Origin: Clostridia bacterium
GTDB taxonomy: Bacteria; Bacillota; Clostridia; Christensenellales; Aristaeellaceae
Direction: 5' to 3'
Assembly: GCA_900769875.1 (NCBI GenBank)
Contig: CAAGII010000189.1
Span: 36,020 to 100,019 of the forward strand
Length of the DNA stretch: 64,000 nucleotides
The notes beneath the pieces were generated by a model, which saw nothing but the letters and a program-made list of their open reading frames with translations, was not told where the DNA came from and ran no database searches. Positions 7,919 to 18,907 of the stretch are shown piece by piece. The number at the start of each line of letters is the position of its first letter. The first letter of the stretch is position 1. The translations under genes were made by a program, and so were the position numbers.

Positions 7919-8464
7919 TCATACCTCGGGAGACTGATAGGCGTTGAACCACGCCCGCTCTTCAAAGGGCTGCTTTTTCGCGCGGCGGGGTTCCTCCAGC
8001 GCCTTTCCGACGGGCAGGAAGCACACAAGCTCCATGTCCTGCGGCACGCCGAGGATGTCCGCCATCCTGCGTCCGATTCTGTCCTCGTCGGTGATGTGCC
8101 CCTCGTACCAGCAGCTGCGGTAGCCCAGCGCTTCAATGGCAAGGAGCATGTTTTCAATGGCCGCCGCGTAATCCTGCGTCGCGTAGCACCTGTCGCGATA
8201 GGCGATAATGCGGCGGGACAGCACGCAGATCATCGCCGGAGCCGTCTCCCCCACCGGCGGCTGGATCACCGCGCGCAGGCGCTCAAGCACCGCCGGATCA
8301 TCCACCGCGATGAGGCTCACGGTCTGTTTGTTGCAGCCGCTGGGCGCGGCAAGACCCGCCTCCAGCACAAGGCGCAGCTCCTCGCGCGGTACGGGAGCAG
8401 GATCATACGCGCCGCGGTAGCTTGCGCGGCGAAGCATAGCGTCCAGCATCTGCATTCCGTTCAT
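7919..8464 (-). CDS. Nitroreductase family protein
   Basis: A 181-residue FMN-dependent oxidoreductase-like protein. Motifs: RRASYRGAYDP at the N-terminus, GLAAPSGCNKQTVSLIAV (flavin-contact region near residue 42), AIENMLLAIEALGYRSCWYEG in the middle, and a late LPVGKALEEPRR. It is unlike the TM1586-type protein at 191-916, so the window carries two separate nitroreductase-fold genes. Only three bases separate it from the GH4-like gene upstream, so the two are co-transcribed. Substrate unknown. Confidence 0.85.
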   Translation of the reverse strand: MNGMQMLDAMLRRASYRGAYDPAPVPREELRLVLEAGLAAPSGCNKQTVSLIAVDDPAVLERLRAVIQPPVGETAPAMICVLSRRIIAYRDRCYATQDYAAAIENMLLAIEALGYRSCWYEGHITDEDRIGRRMADILGVPQDMELVCFLPVGKALEEPRRAKKQPFEERAWFNAYQSPEV

Positions 8465-8467
8465 GGC

Positions 8468-9826
8468 TTATTCATCCTCCTCGTCGCCGCCGCCAAGGCG
8501 CGTAATCACATCAGCGTGCAGCGCAATCAGCGCGTCCACCAGCTGCTGGCAGTAGAGACGATCCAGTCCCTCCAGCGCGGGGTCAAGCTCGATGCACTCG
8601 CGCAGCGCCGTCCGGTCGCCCATGGCGGCGCGCGCGGCAAGGCGGCTGGTCTCGTCCACATCCATGCAGAAATCCGCGAGCGCGGCTGGCAGGATGAAGT
8701 GGTGCGGCTGCTCCTCGCCCGCCCTGAGCGTCAGGGGAGCTTCAATGATCGCGGCCCGGGGCAGATTGGCGATCTCGCCCAGCGTATTCGGGCGCGTCAC
8801 CGCCGGAATGGTGACGGACTCCCTGCGCAGCAGCGCGAGCGCGAGCTGCACGGGACGAATCGCGGGAGCCTTTGAAAGCAGCAGCAGCTGCGCCATCACG
8901 CCCTCGCCCGGCTGCGCGCGTGGGACGGCGGGCTCAAGCCCCTTGTCGCCCACGGTATTCATGTACAGGATGCGCTCCTTGCGCTTTTCCACGCTCTCGC
9001 CCAGCTCCGGCTCGGGGTTGGGCGCATAGTCGTCCTGCGCGGCCATCCACTCGGCATGGCGGGTCACGTCGCCCACGGGCAGCGCGCCGAACAGGCGCAG
9101 CCAGCGGCGGCTGAGCCTGCCAAGGCTGTCCTCATCCTCCGCGAGGTCGTTGATGATGGGCATCAGGTCGTCCTGCGCTTTGGTATCGTCCAGCCGCAGC
9201 AGCCACGCGAAATCGGGCAGACCCGCGATATCCGCGCTGACGTCCTCCACCTTGGCGTGCAGCTTGGCGCACAGCGCGTCCAGCCCGTTGGGGCCGCGCA
9301 GCGGAGACCTGCCAAGGCCATACGTGCGAAAGCCCATACGGCGGAAGATTTCCGTCGTGCGCGCGACCGGCTGCCCCAGCGTGATCACCAGCGCATCCGG
9401 GCATACGGTCTGCATTTCCTCGGCAAGCTCCATCACCATCTCGCCCTGACGCAGCGTGTGCATCAGGCCGCCGATGCCGCCGTTGACGCGCGCCTGATCG
9501 GTCAGCCCGGGATCGTCCGGATCGTCCTCAGGGCCGCACAGCGCCTGACGATCCTGCCGGAAGCGGCTGGACGCCATGCAATCGCCGGCGTACACCACGC
9601 AGTCGGCGTTCCACAAAAGCGCCCTACGCTCGCCGCTTACGGTGAGGGAGCCGCCAATCCCGGCATGGCGCAGCACGGCGTTGCCATAGCGCTCAAGCAC
9701 GTCCTGCATGGCGGGATTGCGCTCCTCCACGCGAATATCCGCCGCTTCCCTGCCCTGATAGAGCAGGTCCGCCAGAAGCGAGGGGAGCAGCATGGGAATA
9801 TCCTGCCCGATGAAGGTGAAGATCAT
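8468..9826 (-). CDS. Divergent GH4-like protein, probably without the usual active site
   Basis: A 452-residue protein following the layout of family 4 glycosidases (NAD- and metal-dependent alpha-galactosidase/6-phospho-glucosidase types). The match is best around residues 115-160 (LRQGEMVMELAEEMQTVCPD...) and in the C-terminal part (NTLGEIANLPRAAIIEAPL, then the helical LLDAL-type end). Three hallmark motifs are altered: the Rossmann glycine loop reads FIGQDIP instead of IGAGS, the T-N-P motif reads LGQPVA, and the metal cysteine in GLCHS is replaced by GLGRS. I infer a non-catalytic or repurposed member. The start at 9826 follows GGAGG at 9832-9837. Confidence 0.65.
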   Translation of the reverse strand: MIFTFIGQDIPMLLPSLLADLLYQGREAADIRVEERNPAMQDVLERYGNAVLRHAGIGGSLTVSGERRALLWNADCVVYAGDCMASSRFRQDRQALCGPEDDPDDPGLTDQARVNGGIGGLMHTLRQGEMVMELAEEMQTVCPDALVITLGQPVARTTEIFRRMGFRTYGLGRSPLRGPNGLDALCAKLHAKVEDVSADIAGLPDFAWLLRLDDTKAQDDLMPIINDLAEDEDSLGRLSRRWLRLFGALPVGDVTRHAEWMAAQDDYAPNPEPELGESVEKRKERILYMNTVGDKGLEPAVPRAQPGEGVMAQLLLLSKAPAIRPVQLALALLRRESVTIPAVTRPNTLGEIANLPRAAIIEAPLTLRAGEEQPHHFILPAALADFCMDVDETSRLAARAAMGDRTALRECIELDPALEGLDRLYCQQLVDALIALHADVITRLGGGDEEDE

Positions 9827-9865
9827 GGTTTGCCTCCGCAAATCGGTATTCACGAAACGGCGCAT

Positions 9866-9899
9866 GCCGCGCGCCTCCCGCATGAGGAGGACACGCGGC
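9866..9899 (-). other. Intergenic hairpin between ileS and the GH4-like gene
   Basis: GCCGCG-CG-CCTCC and GGAGG-ACA-CGCGGC form an interrupted stem within the 94-base gap. There is no T-run, so read-through is likely and the hairpin may mark RNA processing. Confidence 0.4.
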
Positions 9900-9920
9900 G
9901 CGCGCCCATGGCCGAAGGGA

Positions 9921-13049
<3,129 letters not shown>

Positions 13050-13110
13050 GGTAACCGTACCTCCAATCTGCCGGCTCCGTGTCCGGCCGCCAATATGCTG
13101 CCGGAGCATC

Positions 13111-13380
13111 AAAAAACGCCCCAGGCATTTGCTCCTGGGACGGATAGGCTTTCACACTCTGATCCGCGGTACCACCCAAATTGACGGCGTGCGCCGCCCA
13201 CTCACGCAAGCCATCACTGACCTGCCCGCCCTGTATCGGGAGCGCCCGGGCCGCCTTACGCGCATGCTTTCAGGCGGTCTCACTCCGGGGTGATCTGCGC
13301 AGAGCATCCGCCGCCGGGCTTGCACCAATCCCCGGCTCGCTGAGGCTTCCCCCCTGTGCCGTCCCCATCATTGTGAACGT
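13111..13380 (-). promoter_or_regulatory. T-box riboswitch controlling ileS, with terminator
   Basis: The minus-strand leader contains the T-box core UGGUACCGCG (13174-13165) and the stem I motif GGUGCAAG. The specifier loop reads G-AUC-ACCCCGGAG, placing an isoleucine AUC codon at 13294-13292. A terminator hairpin (arms 13142-13134 and 13125-13117) is followed by six T at 13116-13111. Uncharged tRNA-Ile would pair with the specifier and the T-box bulge and stabilise the antiterminator, allowing ileS transcription. Confidence 0.93.
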
Positions 13381-13386
13381 GCTCCC

Positions 13387-13415
13387 ATTATATCGGAAAA
13401 ACAGCAAAAATGCAA
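13387..13415 (-). promoter_or_regulatory. Promoter of the T-box/ileS transcript
   Basis: On the minus strand, TTGCAT (13415-13410), 17 bases, then TATAAT (13392-13387), just upstream of the T-box. Confidence 0.8.
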
Positions 13416-13432
13416 GAGGGAATTCAGCCGCT

Positions 13433-13729
13433 TCAGCGCACATTTCCGTGGGTGTAGTAGCTGCGGAAGCTCTCCTCCACGCCCTGCTCCTTGTAGGCGG
13501 GCGCCTTACGGGTTCCGCTGCGGTAACCCTTGTTGAACATCGCGGCCACAAAGGAAATCACCGCGCCAATCACAATCAGGCCGAGCAGACCCTTGAACAG
13601 CCCGAACATCAGACCGATCAGGCCAACCACCAGTCCGAACACGCCGCTGAACAAGCCAAAGAACAGATCAAAGCAAAGATGCACCAGCCCAAACGCAAAC
13701 CGGAAGGGAGCAGTCAGAAGACGGAACAT
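13433..13729 (-). CDS. Small glycine-zipper membrane protein
   Basis: A 98-residue protein whose first 65 residues are almost wholly hydrophobic and patterned with glycine every three to four positions (GLFSGVFGLVVGLIGLMFG, then LFKGLLGLIV). Phenylalanine, leucine and glycine dominate, predicting two or three tightly packed transmembrane helices. The tail (NKGYRSGTRKAPAYKEQG...) is polar and probably cytosolic. The start at 13729 is chosen because AGAGGT lies six bases upstream; an earlier ATG directly abuts that site. Family not recognised. Oligomer formation through the glycine faces is an inference. Confidence 0.7.
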   Translation of the reverse strand: MFRLLTAPFRFAFGLVHLCFDLFFGLFSGVFGLVVGLIGLMFGLFKGLLGLIVIGAVISFVAAMFNKGYRSGTRKAPAYKEQGVEESFRSYYTHGNVR

Positions 13730-13770
13730 ACGCATACCTCTTTCATTGATTCGTGTCATCAGGCGGTGCT

Positions 13771-13793
13771 CCCGTCTTCCCTGCGAAGACGGG
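13771..13793 (-). other. Hairpin in the 5' leader of the glycine-zipper gene
   Basis: CCCGTCTTC and GAAGACGGG form a perfect 9-bp stem around CCTGC, about 40 bases upstream of the start codon. It could stabilise the mRNA or modulate translation. No T-run follows. Confidence 0.5.
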
Positions 13794-13837
13794 GAGGCGC
13801 CTGTACGGGCACGGTTTCGCCATCGGCCCACGAACAA

Positions 13838-13866
13838 AGTATAGCAGGTTTTGCTTCGGCGCGAAA
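13838..13866 (-). promoter_or_regulatory. Possible promoter of the glycine-zipper gene
   Basis: On the minus strand, TATACT (13843-13838) is a good -10 box. The -35 at 17 bases is poor (TTTCGC). Confidence 0.4.
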
Positions 13867-13898
13867 GGTGGATATGATTAGAATATGATAAGAGTGCT

Positions 13899-14378
13899 TT
13901 AAGAATCCGCCTTTTCACGCGCAATGTCAATGATGCCCTTTGCGCGGCTGCATTTTTCCAGCTCGCTGACAGTCAGCGGGATGGCGCTGTTGTCCGTGCC
14001 GCAGGCGGGGTAGACGATATCCCACGCAAGCAGGCTCCTATCCAGATACACATGCACGCACTCGGGCAGCGCAAAGGGACATACGCCGCCAAAGCGCAGC
14101 CCGGTCAGCGTTGCCAGCTCCTCGGCGGTCATCATGCGCGCCTTGCAGCCAAACTGCGCCTTGTACTTGCGGTTGTCCACGCGCGCGTCGCCCGCCGCGA
14201 CGATGAACACCGGCTGCTCCCCCGCCATAAAGGACAGCGTTTTGGCAATGCGCCCCGGCTCCACGCCCAGCGCGGCAGCCGCCAGCTCCACCGTAGCGGT
14301 GTTCTCGTCCAGCTCGCGAATGCGATCCGCCACGCCGTAGGGCGTCAGGTATTCCCTGACGCGGTCAATGCTGTTCAT
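13899..14378 (-). CDS. YbaK/ProX-type aminoacyl-tRNA deacylase
   Basis: A 159-residue YbaK-fold protein; the family hydrolyses misacylated tRNAs such as Cys- or Ala-tRNA-Pro. Visible features are AKTLSFMAG with the conserved lysine, a glycine-rich segment LRFGGVCPFALP, and the closing SELEKCS. Its length is typical of a free-standing editing domain. The start overlaps the end of the PfkB kinase gene by 14 bases. It is the third gene of the DegV-kinase-deacylase operon. Exact tRNA specificity cannot be read from sequence. Confidence 0.88.
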   Translation of the reverse strand: MNSIDRVREYLTPYGVADRIRELDENTATVELAAAALGVEPGRIAKTLSFMAGEQPVFIVAAGDARVDNRKYKAQFGCKARMMTAEELATLTGLRFGGVCPFALPECVHVYLDRSLLAWDIVYPACGTDNSAIPLTVSELEKCSRAKGIIDIAREKADS

Positions 14379-15297
14379 GCCCGATTTCCTCCTTGATTCT
14401 GCGCAGTTCGCGCCACGCTTCGTCCTTCAGCTCCACGCCGCTCACGCCGACCACGGCAGCCGCCACATAGTTTGCGTAGCGCACCGCCTGACGGATGCTC
14501 ATGCCCTCCGCGCGCGCCGCCATCAGCGCGCCGATGTGGCTGTCGCCCGCGCCGATGGTATCAACCACGCGCGCGCTGCAGCCCGGCACCACGCCCGCGT
14601 ACTCATCGCTCAGCACATACGCGCCCTGGGCGCCCATGGTGATGACCACATCGCTGCCCGTCAGCTCATGAAGCAGCGCAGCCGCCTCCGCGGGCGTGCG
14701 CTGTCGCGTGAATGCCTCCGCCTCGCTGTCGCCAAGGTGGAGGATGGAATGCATCGCCATCACGCGCGCCATGCGCCTGGGCGGAATGCGGCACAGCCTC
14801 GGCCCCGGCGCGAAGTACAGGCAGCGGGGCGGATCATGCTCCAGCGCGTCCAGCAGCGCGTCGCCGGCCGGCTCCTCCACCTCCAGACCGCAAAGATACA
14901 CCGCGTCGTAATCGCGCATGCTCACCTGGTCAAACCACGCGCTGCAAAAGCGGTACTCCGCGCCGTGCTGGCACAGGAAGGTGCGCTCGCCATCCTCCTC
15001 CACCAGACAGTAGCAGCAGCCGTTCGCGTCATGGACGGGCGGCGCAAGCGTTTTCACGCCTCTTGCGTCAAGCGCGCCGCGCACCCAGTCGCCCCACAGG
15101 CCGCCTCCGACCGGGGCAAACAGGTCGCATCGCACGCTACCGGCGCGTCTTGCGGTCAGAAACGCGTTGCAGGCGCAGCCGCCCAGATTCACATGCTGCT
15201 CCAGCACATGCAGGTCGTCGCCCGTCACGGGCAGGCGCGGAACGCGTACCACCACATCCGCCACCGCCGAGCCGATCAACAGCAGTCCACCCATCAT
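14365..15297 (-). CDS. PfkB-family sugar or nucleoside kinase
   Basis: A 310-residue ribokinase-fold kinase. The substrate-side glycine motif is VNLGGCACNAF near residue 38, and the ATP/anion-hole signature with the catalytic base is DTIGAGDSHIGALMAA near residue 250. Substrate is not predictable; cysteine-rich stretches (NGCCYCLVEEDG) are unusual for the family. I place the start at 15297 because AGGAGTG is correctly spaced upstream; the frame extends four residues further and the next ATG is also possible. Same operon as the DegV gene upstream and ybaK downstream. Confidence 0.85.
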   Translation of the reverse strand: MMGGLLLIGSAVADVVVRVPRLPVTGDDLHVLEQHVNLGGCACNAFLTARRAGSVRCDLFAPVGGGLWGDWVRGALDARGVKTLAPPVHDANGCCYCLVEEDGERTFLCQHGAEYRFCSAWFDQVSMRDYDAVYLCGLEVEEPAGDALLDALEHDPPRCLYFAPGPRLCRIPPRRMARVMAMHSILHLGDSEAEAFTRQRTPAEAAALLHELTGSDVVITMGAQGAYVLSDEYAGVVPGCSARVVDTIGAGDSHIGALMAARAEGMSIRQAVRYANYVAAAVVGVSGVELKDEAWRELRRIKEEIGHEQH

Positions 15298-15314
15298 GTC
15301 ACTCCTCATAAATC

Positions 15315-15342
15315 GAGGCAGGACGCGTGTGCATCCTGCCTC
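15315..15342 (-). other. Intercistronic hairpin
   Basis: GAGGCAGGA and TCCTGCCTC form a 9-bp stem with a 10-base loop between the DegV gene and the PfkB gene. The following T-run is weak (GATTTATG), so partial attenuation is more likely than full termination. Confidence 0.5.
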
Positions 15343-15367
15343 TGTCCTCTCGCCACGGCGAGCATGT

Positions 15368-16240
15368 TTACTGCGGGCGCTTCCTGCCCATGAAGCAGAA
15401 CGCCAGCGTGCCCGGGCCGATGTGCGCGCCGATCACCGGGCCGATGTTCTCCACGCGGATGATCAGCCTTGGCTCCCTTTCCAGCAGCATATCGCGCAGG
15501 CGGTTGGCCTCCTCCTCCGCGTCGGCATGCAGCACAATGCTGATGCTCTCGGTGGGGTCGTCGATGCTCTCGATGCTCTTGTCCACAATGTAGCCCATCG
15601 CCTTGCGGCGGCCGCGCACCTTGTCAAAGGAGACAAGCTTGCCCTCGCAGTTTTCGATGATGATGGGCTTGAGGTCAAGCATCGTGCCCATCACCGCCGC
15701 CGCGCCGGAGATACGCCCGCCGCGCTTGAGGTACTTGAGGTCGTCCACCACCACATACGCCTGTGCGCGGAGCTTGTTGTCCTCCACCCACTGCGCCACC
15801 TCGTCGATGCTCTTGCCCTGGCGCTGAAGCTCCAGCGCCTTGAGCACCAGCAGCGTCTGCGGCGCGGAGATGGACAGCGTATCCACAATGATGAAGCGGC
15901 GCTCCGGATACTTTTCCGCCAGCTGGTCGCGAACCGCGCGCGCCGAGATGATGGTGCGGCTCATCTCGCTGGAAAACGCCAGGAAGAGCAGATCCTGCCC
16001 GGCGGCAAGAATCGGCTCGAAGTACTCCATGTACGCGTCCTCGTTCAGCGCCGCCGTCACGGGCGTAGCGCCTGCGCGCATCGCGTCATAGTAGGCCTTG
16101 TGGTTCATGGTCTGTCCCAGATCGTCGTAGTACTCCTTGCCGTTGAGCGCGTAGGGCATGGAGACAATCGGGATATCGTAGCGGACCTTCAGTTCGTAGG
16201 GCATATCGCTGTCGCTGTCTGTCATGATGATGTAGCTCAT
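15368..16240 (-). CDS. DegV-family fatty-acid-binding protein
   Basis: A 290-residue DegV/FakB protein. The family binds a fatty acid and presents it to the kinase FakA; no FakA gene is in the window. Typical motifs are IIMTDSDSDMPYE at the start, LFLAFSSEMSRT with the fatty-acid carboxylate-binding serine region, VVDDLKYLKRGGRIS in the middle, and the end IGPVIGAHIGPGTLAFCFMG. The start at 16240 follows AAGGAGGG at a somewhat long spacing; 29 in-frame upstream residues overlap the promoter and are rejected. Confidence 0.93.
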   Translation of the reverse strand: MSYIIMTDSDSDMPYELKVRYDIPIVSMPYALNGKEYYDDLGQTMNHKAYYDAMRAGATPVTAALNEDAYMEYFEPILAAGQDLLFLAFSSEMSRTIISARAVRDQLAEKYPERRFIIVDTLSISAPQTLLVLKALELQRQGKSIDEVAQWVEDNKLRAQAYVVVDDLKYLKRGGRISGAAAVMGTMLDLKPIIIENCEGKLVSFDKVRGRRKAMGYIVDKSIESIDDPTESISIVLHADAEEEANRLRDMLLEREPRLIIRVENIGPVIGAHIGPGTLAFCFMGRKRPQ

Positions 16241-16306
16241 GAAACCGGGATCCCTCCTTGATAAAAGCATTGGGGGTAGGAGAATAATGCCAGAATAAGC
16301 AGATTC

Positions 16307-16335
16307 ATTATACAGCCTTTCCCGCATAAATGCAA
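16307..16335 (-). promoter_or_regulatory. Promoter of the DegV-PfkB-YbaK operon
   Basis: On the minus strand, TTGCAT (16335-16330), 17 bases, then TATAAT (16312-16307). Confidence 0.8.
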
Positions 16336-16441
16336 GGCGCGGCGGCTTTTCTAATCTGCCCGGCAGGATTCCCCGGCTGCGAGCGCGAATCGTTACGGAA
16401 GAATCCCGGGCCTGTACAATTCATACACAGGAGGAATGCTT

Positions 16442-18784
16442 ATGACCCCCAAATGGCAGCGGCTGACCTACATGCCCGCAACGCCCCTGTATCCCGGTCG
16501 GCCTCGCGTGACCGAGAGCGAGGAGCATCGCAGCCTTGCGCGGCGCGCCGCGGCGGACGGCATGGTGCTGCTGAAAAACGACGGCGGGCTTCTGCCCCTT
16601 GCAAGAGGCACAAGGCTGGCCGTGTTCGGCAAGGCGCAGGCGGATTATGTGAAGGGCGGCGGCGGCAGCGGCGATACCACGGTCGCCTATGTGCGCAGCA
16701 TCCTGGACGGTCTGCGCGAAAAGGAGCGCGAGGGACGACTTAGCCTGTGCGCGCCGCTCAGCGCATTCTATGAGGAGAACGTGGCGCAGCAGTATGCGCA
16801 GGGCAGCGCGCCCGGGCAGACCGTGGAGCCCCCGCTCCCCGCCGCGCTGCTTGAGGAAGCCCGCGCCTTTGCGGATACCGCGCTGATTACCATCTGCCGT
16901 TTTTCCGGCGAGGGCTGGGATCGCTCGGGCACGCCGCACGACGGCGACTATTTCCTCAGCCCGCAGGAGGAGGCCATGGTGCAGCAGGTCATCGCCGCCT
17001 TCCCCCATGTGGCGGTGGCGCTGAACACCGGCGGTATGATGGATGTGCGCTGGTTCCGGGAGGACGACCGTGTCTCCGCGGCTCTTATGGTATGGCAGGT
17101 CGGCATGGAGGGCGGCGCGGCGGCAGCCGATCTGCTCGTGGGCGACGTGTGCCCCAGCGGCAGGCTGACCGATACCTTCGCGGAGGATTTTGCGGACTAC
17201 CCCTCCTCCGCAAACTTCGACGAGTCGGAGGATTATGTCGCATACGAGGACGACATCTATGTCGGCTACCGCTACTTTGAGACTGTGCCGCATGCCGCCT
17301 CGCGCGTGTGCTATCCCTTCGGCTACGGGCTGAGCTACACCAGCTTTGCCATCACGAACGCGGCCGTCCGCGCCGAGGGCGACGGCTTTGTCGCGACCGC
17401 AAGGGTGACCAACACCGGCTCCGTGGCGGGGCGCGAGGTTGTGCAGATGTACGCGAGCGCGCCGCAGGGGCTGCTGGGCAAGCCCGCGCGCGTGCTGGTG
17501 GGCTTTGCGAAAACCGCGCTGTTGCAGCCGGGCGAAGCGGAAAGCGTCGAAATCCGCTTTACGCAGTACGATTTCGCGAGCTATGACGACACGGGCAAGG
17601 TCTGCCTGTCCGCCTATGTGCTGGAAAAGGGCGACTACGTTTTTCTGTGCGGCAGGAATGTGCGCGACGCGGCGCAGGTGGGCGACACATGGCATCTGAA
17701 TGAAAACAGGGTGCTGCGCCAGCTGAGCGCCAAATGCGTGCCGCATGAGCTGAAGCGCCGCCTGCTGCCCGACGGCAGCTACGAGCAGCTCCGGCCCGAC
17801 CGCGTGATGGTGCGCGACGACAGGGACTTCCCCTTCCCCGGGCAGCGTCCCCTCGAATGGCGCGAGGAAATCAACGAAAGCGCGTGGAAGCAGCCGACCG
17901 CGCCGCAGCTTGCCGACGTGGCCGCAGGCAAGCGGGAGCTGTCGGAAATCCTTGACCAGCTGACCGACGAGCAGCTGGTGCATCTGCTGGGCGGGCAGCC
18001 CAACCGCGGCGTCGCCAACACCTTCGGGTTTGGCAACCTGGTCCGCTACGGCATCCCGAACGTGATGTCCGCGGACGGCCCTGCGGGTCTGCGCATTGAA
18101 AAGCCCGCCGGTGTGAACACCACCGCCTTCCCGTGCGCCACGCTCCTTGCCTGCACATGGGATGAGCAGCTGCTCTATGAGGTTGGACGCGCAGGCGCGG
18201 AGGAGGTGCTGGAGAACGGCATCGGCGTATGGCTGACGCCCGCCATCAACATCCACCGCACGCCCCGCTGCGGCCGCAATTTTGAATACTATTCCGAGGA
18301 TCCGCTGCTGGCGGGCAGGCTGTCCGCCGCCATGGTGCGCGGCATCCAGAGCATGGGCGTGGCCGCCGCAGTCAAGCACCTGTGCTGCAACAATCGCGAA
18401 ACCAACCGCACGGAATGCGATTCGCGCCTGTCCGAGCGCGCGCTGCGCGAAATCTACCTCAAGGCGTTTGAAATCAACGTGCGCGAAGCCGATCCGTGGA
18501 CCATCATGAGCAGCTACAACCCCATGAACGGCGTTCGCACCTCCTGCAACCGCGAGCTGCTCACCGATATTCTGCGCGGCGAGTGGGGTTTTCAAGGCAT
18601 GGTGATGACCGACTGGTACACACGGGGCGAGCACTGGCGCGAGGTGAACGCGGGCAACGACGTAAAGATGGCGCGCGGCGACGAGGCGCAGCTGCTGGAA
18701 AAGCTGCGTCTGGGCCAGGTGACGCGCGAAACCCTGCGCACAAGCGCAGAGCGCGTGCTCCGCATGCTGATGAAGCTGGCATAA
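16442..18784 (+). CDS. Glycoside hydrolase family 3 enzyme with permuted domain order
   Basis: A 780-residue GH3 beta-glycosidase in which the usual order is reversed. Residues about 20-265 are the alpha/beta sandwich (AADGMVLLKNDGGLLPL, GDVCPSGRLTDT), about 290-400 an Fn3-like domain (GYGLSYTSFAI...), and about 480-780 the TIM barrel. The barrel carries SADGPAGLR, GRNFEYYSEDP, AAVKHLCCNN and the nucleophile D724 in GMVMTDWYT. Reversed GH3 enzymes are known from rumen clostridia such as Ruminococcus albus. No signal peptide, so it is cytosolic. The ATG at 16442 lies seven bases after AGGAGG; an in-frame ATG two codons earlier touches that site. Confidence 0.92.
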   Translation: MTPKWQRLTYMPATPLYPGRPRVTESEEHRSLARRAAADGMVLLKNDGGLLPLARGTRLAVFGKAQADYVKGGGGSGDTTVAYVRSILDGLREKEREGRLSLCAPLSAFYEENVAQQYAQGSAPGQTVEPPLPAALLEEARAFADTALITICRFSGEGWDRSGTPHDGDYFLSPQEEAMVQQVIAAFPHVAVALNTGGMMDVRWFREDDRVSAALMVWQVGMEGGAAAADLLVGDVCPSGRLTDTFAEDFADYPSSANFDESEDYVAYEDDIYVGYRYFETVPHAASRVCYPFGYGLSYTSFAITNAAVRAEGDGFVATARVTNTGSVAGREVVQMYASAPQGLLGKPARVLVGFAKTALLQPGEAESVEIRFTQYDFASYDDTGKVCLSAYVLEKGDYVFLCGRNVRDAAQVGDTWHLNENRVLRQLSAKCVPHELKRRLLPDGSYEQLRPDRVMVRDDRDFPFPGQRPLEWREEINESAWKQPTAPQLADVAAGKRELSEILDQLTDEQLVHLLGGQPNRGVANTFGFGNLVRYGIPNVMSADGPAGLRIEKPAGVNTTAFPCATLLACTWDEQLLYEVGRAGAEEVLENGIGVWLTPAINIHRTPRCGRNFEYYSEDPLLAGRLSAAMVRGIQSMGVAAAVKHLCCNNRETNRTECDSRLSERALREIYLKAFEINVREADPWTIMSSYNPMNGVRTSCNRELLTDILRGEWGFQGMVMTDWYTRGEHWREVNAGNDVKMARGDEAQLLEKLRLGQVTRETLRTSAERVLRMLMKLA

Positions 18785-18810
18785 CGCGACCATTCATCCC
18801 CGATTCAAAC

Positions 18811-18870
18811 AAAGCAGCCTCCTTCGCAAGCCCTGACCGCTGTACGGTCACGGGAAGCGAAGGAGGCTTT
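18811..18870 (+). terminator. Terminator after the GH3 gene
   Basis: GCCTCCTTCGC (18817-18827) pairs with GCGAAGGAGGC (18857-18867), with an inner TGACCG/CGGTCA stem. AAAG and CTTTG flank it, so it can also act on the convergent HD-GYP gene. Confidence 0.85.
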
Positions 18871-18907
18871 GTGGTTCGGTCAGTCCGGCACGATCGCCAG
18901 GGCGGCT

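Noticed and set aside
16421..18793. Long minus-strand frame opposite the GH3 gene (about 790 codons).
   Set aside because: High G+C leaves few stop codons. The frame lacks a ribosome site and family motifs, whereas the plus strand is a complete GH3 enzyme.
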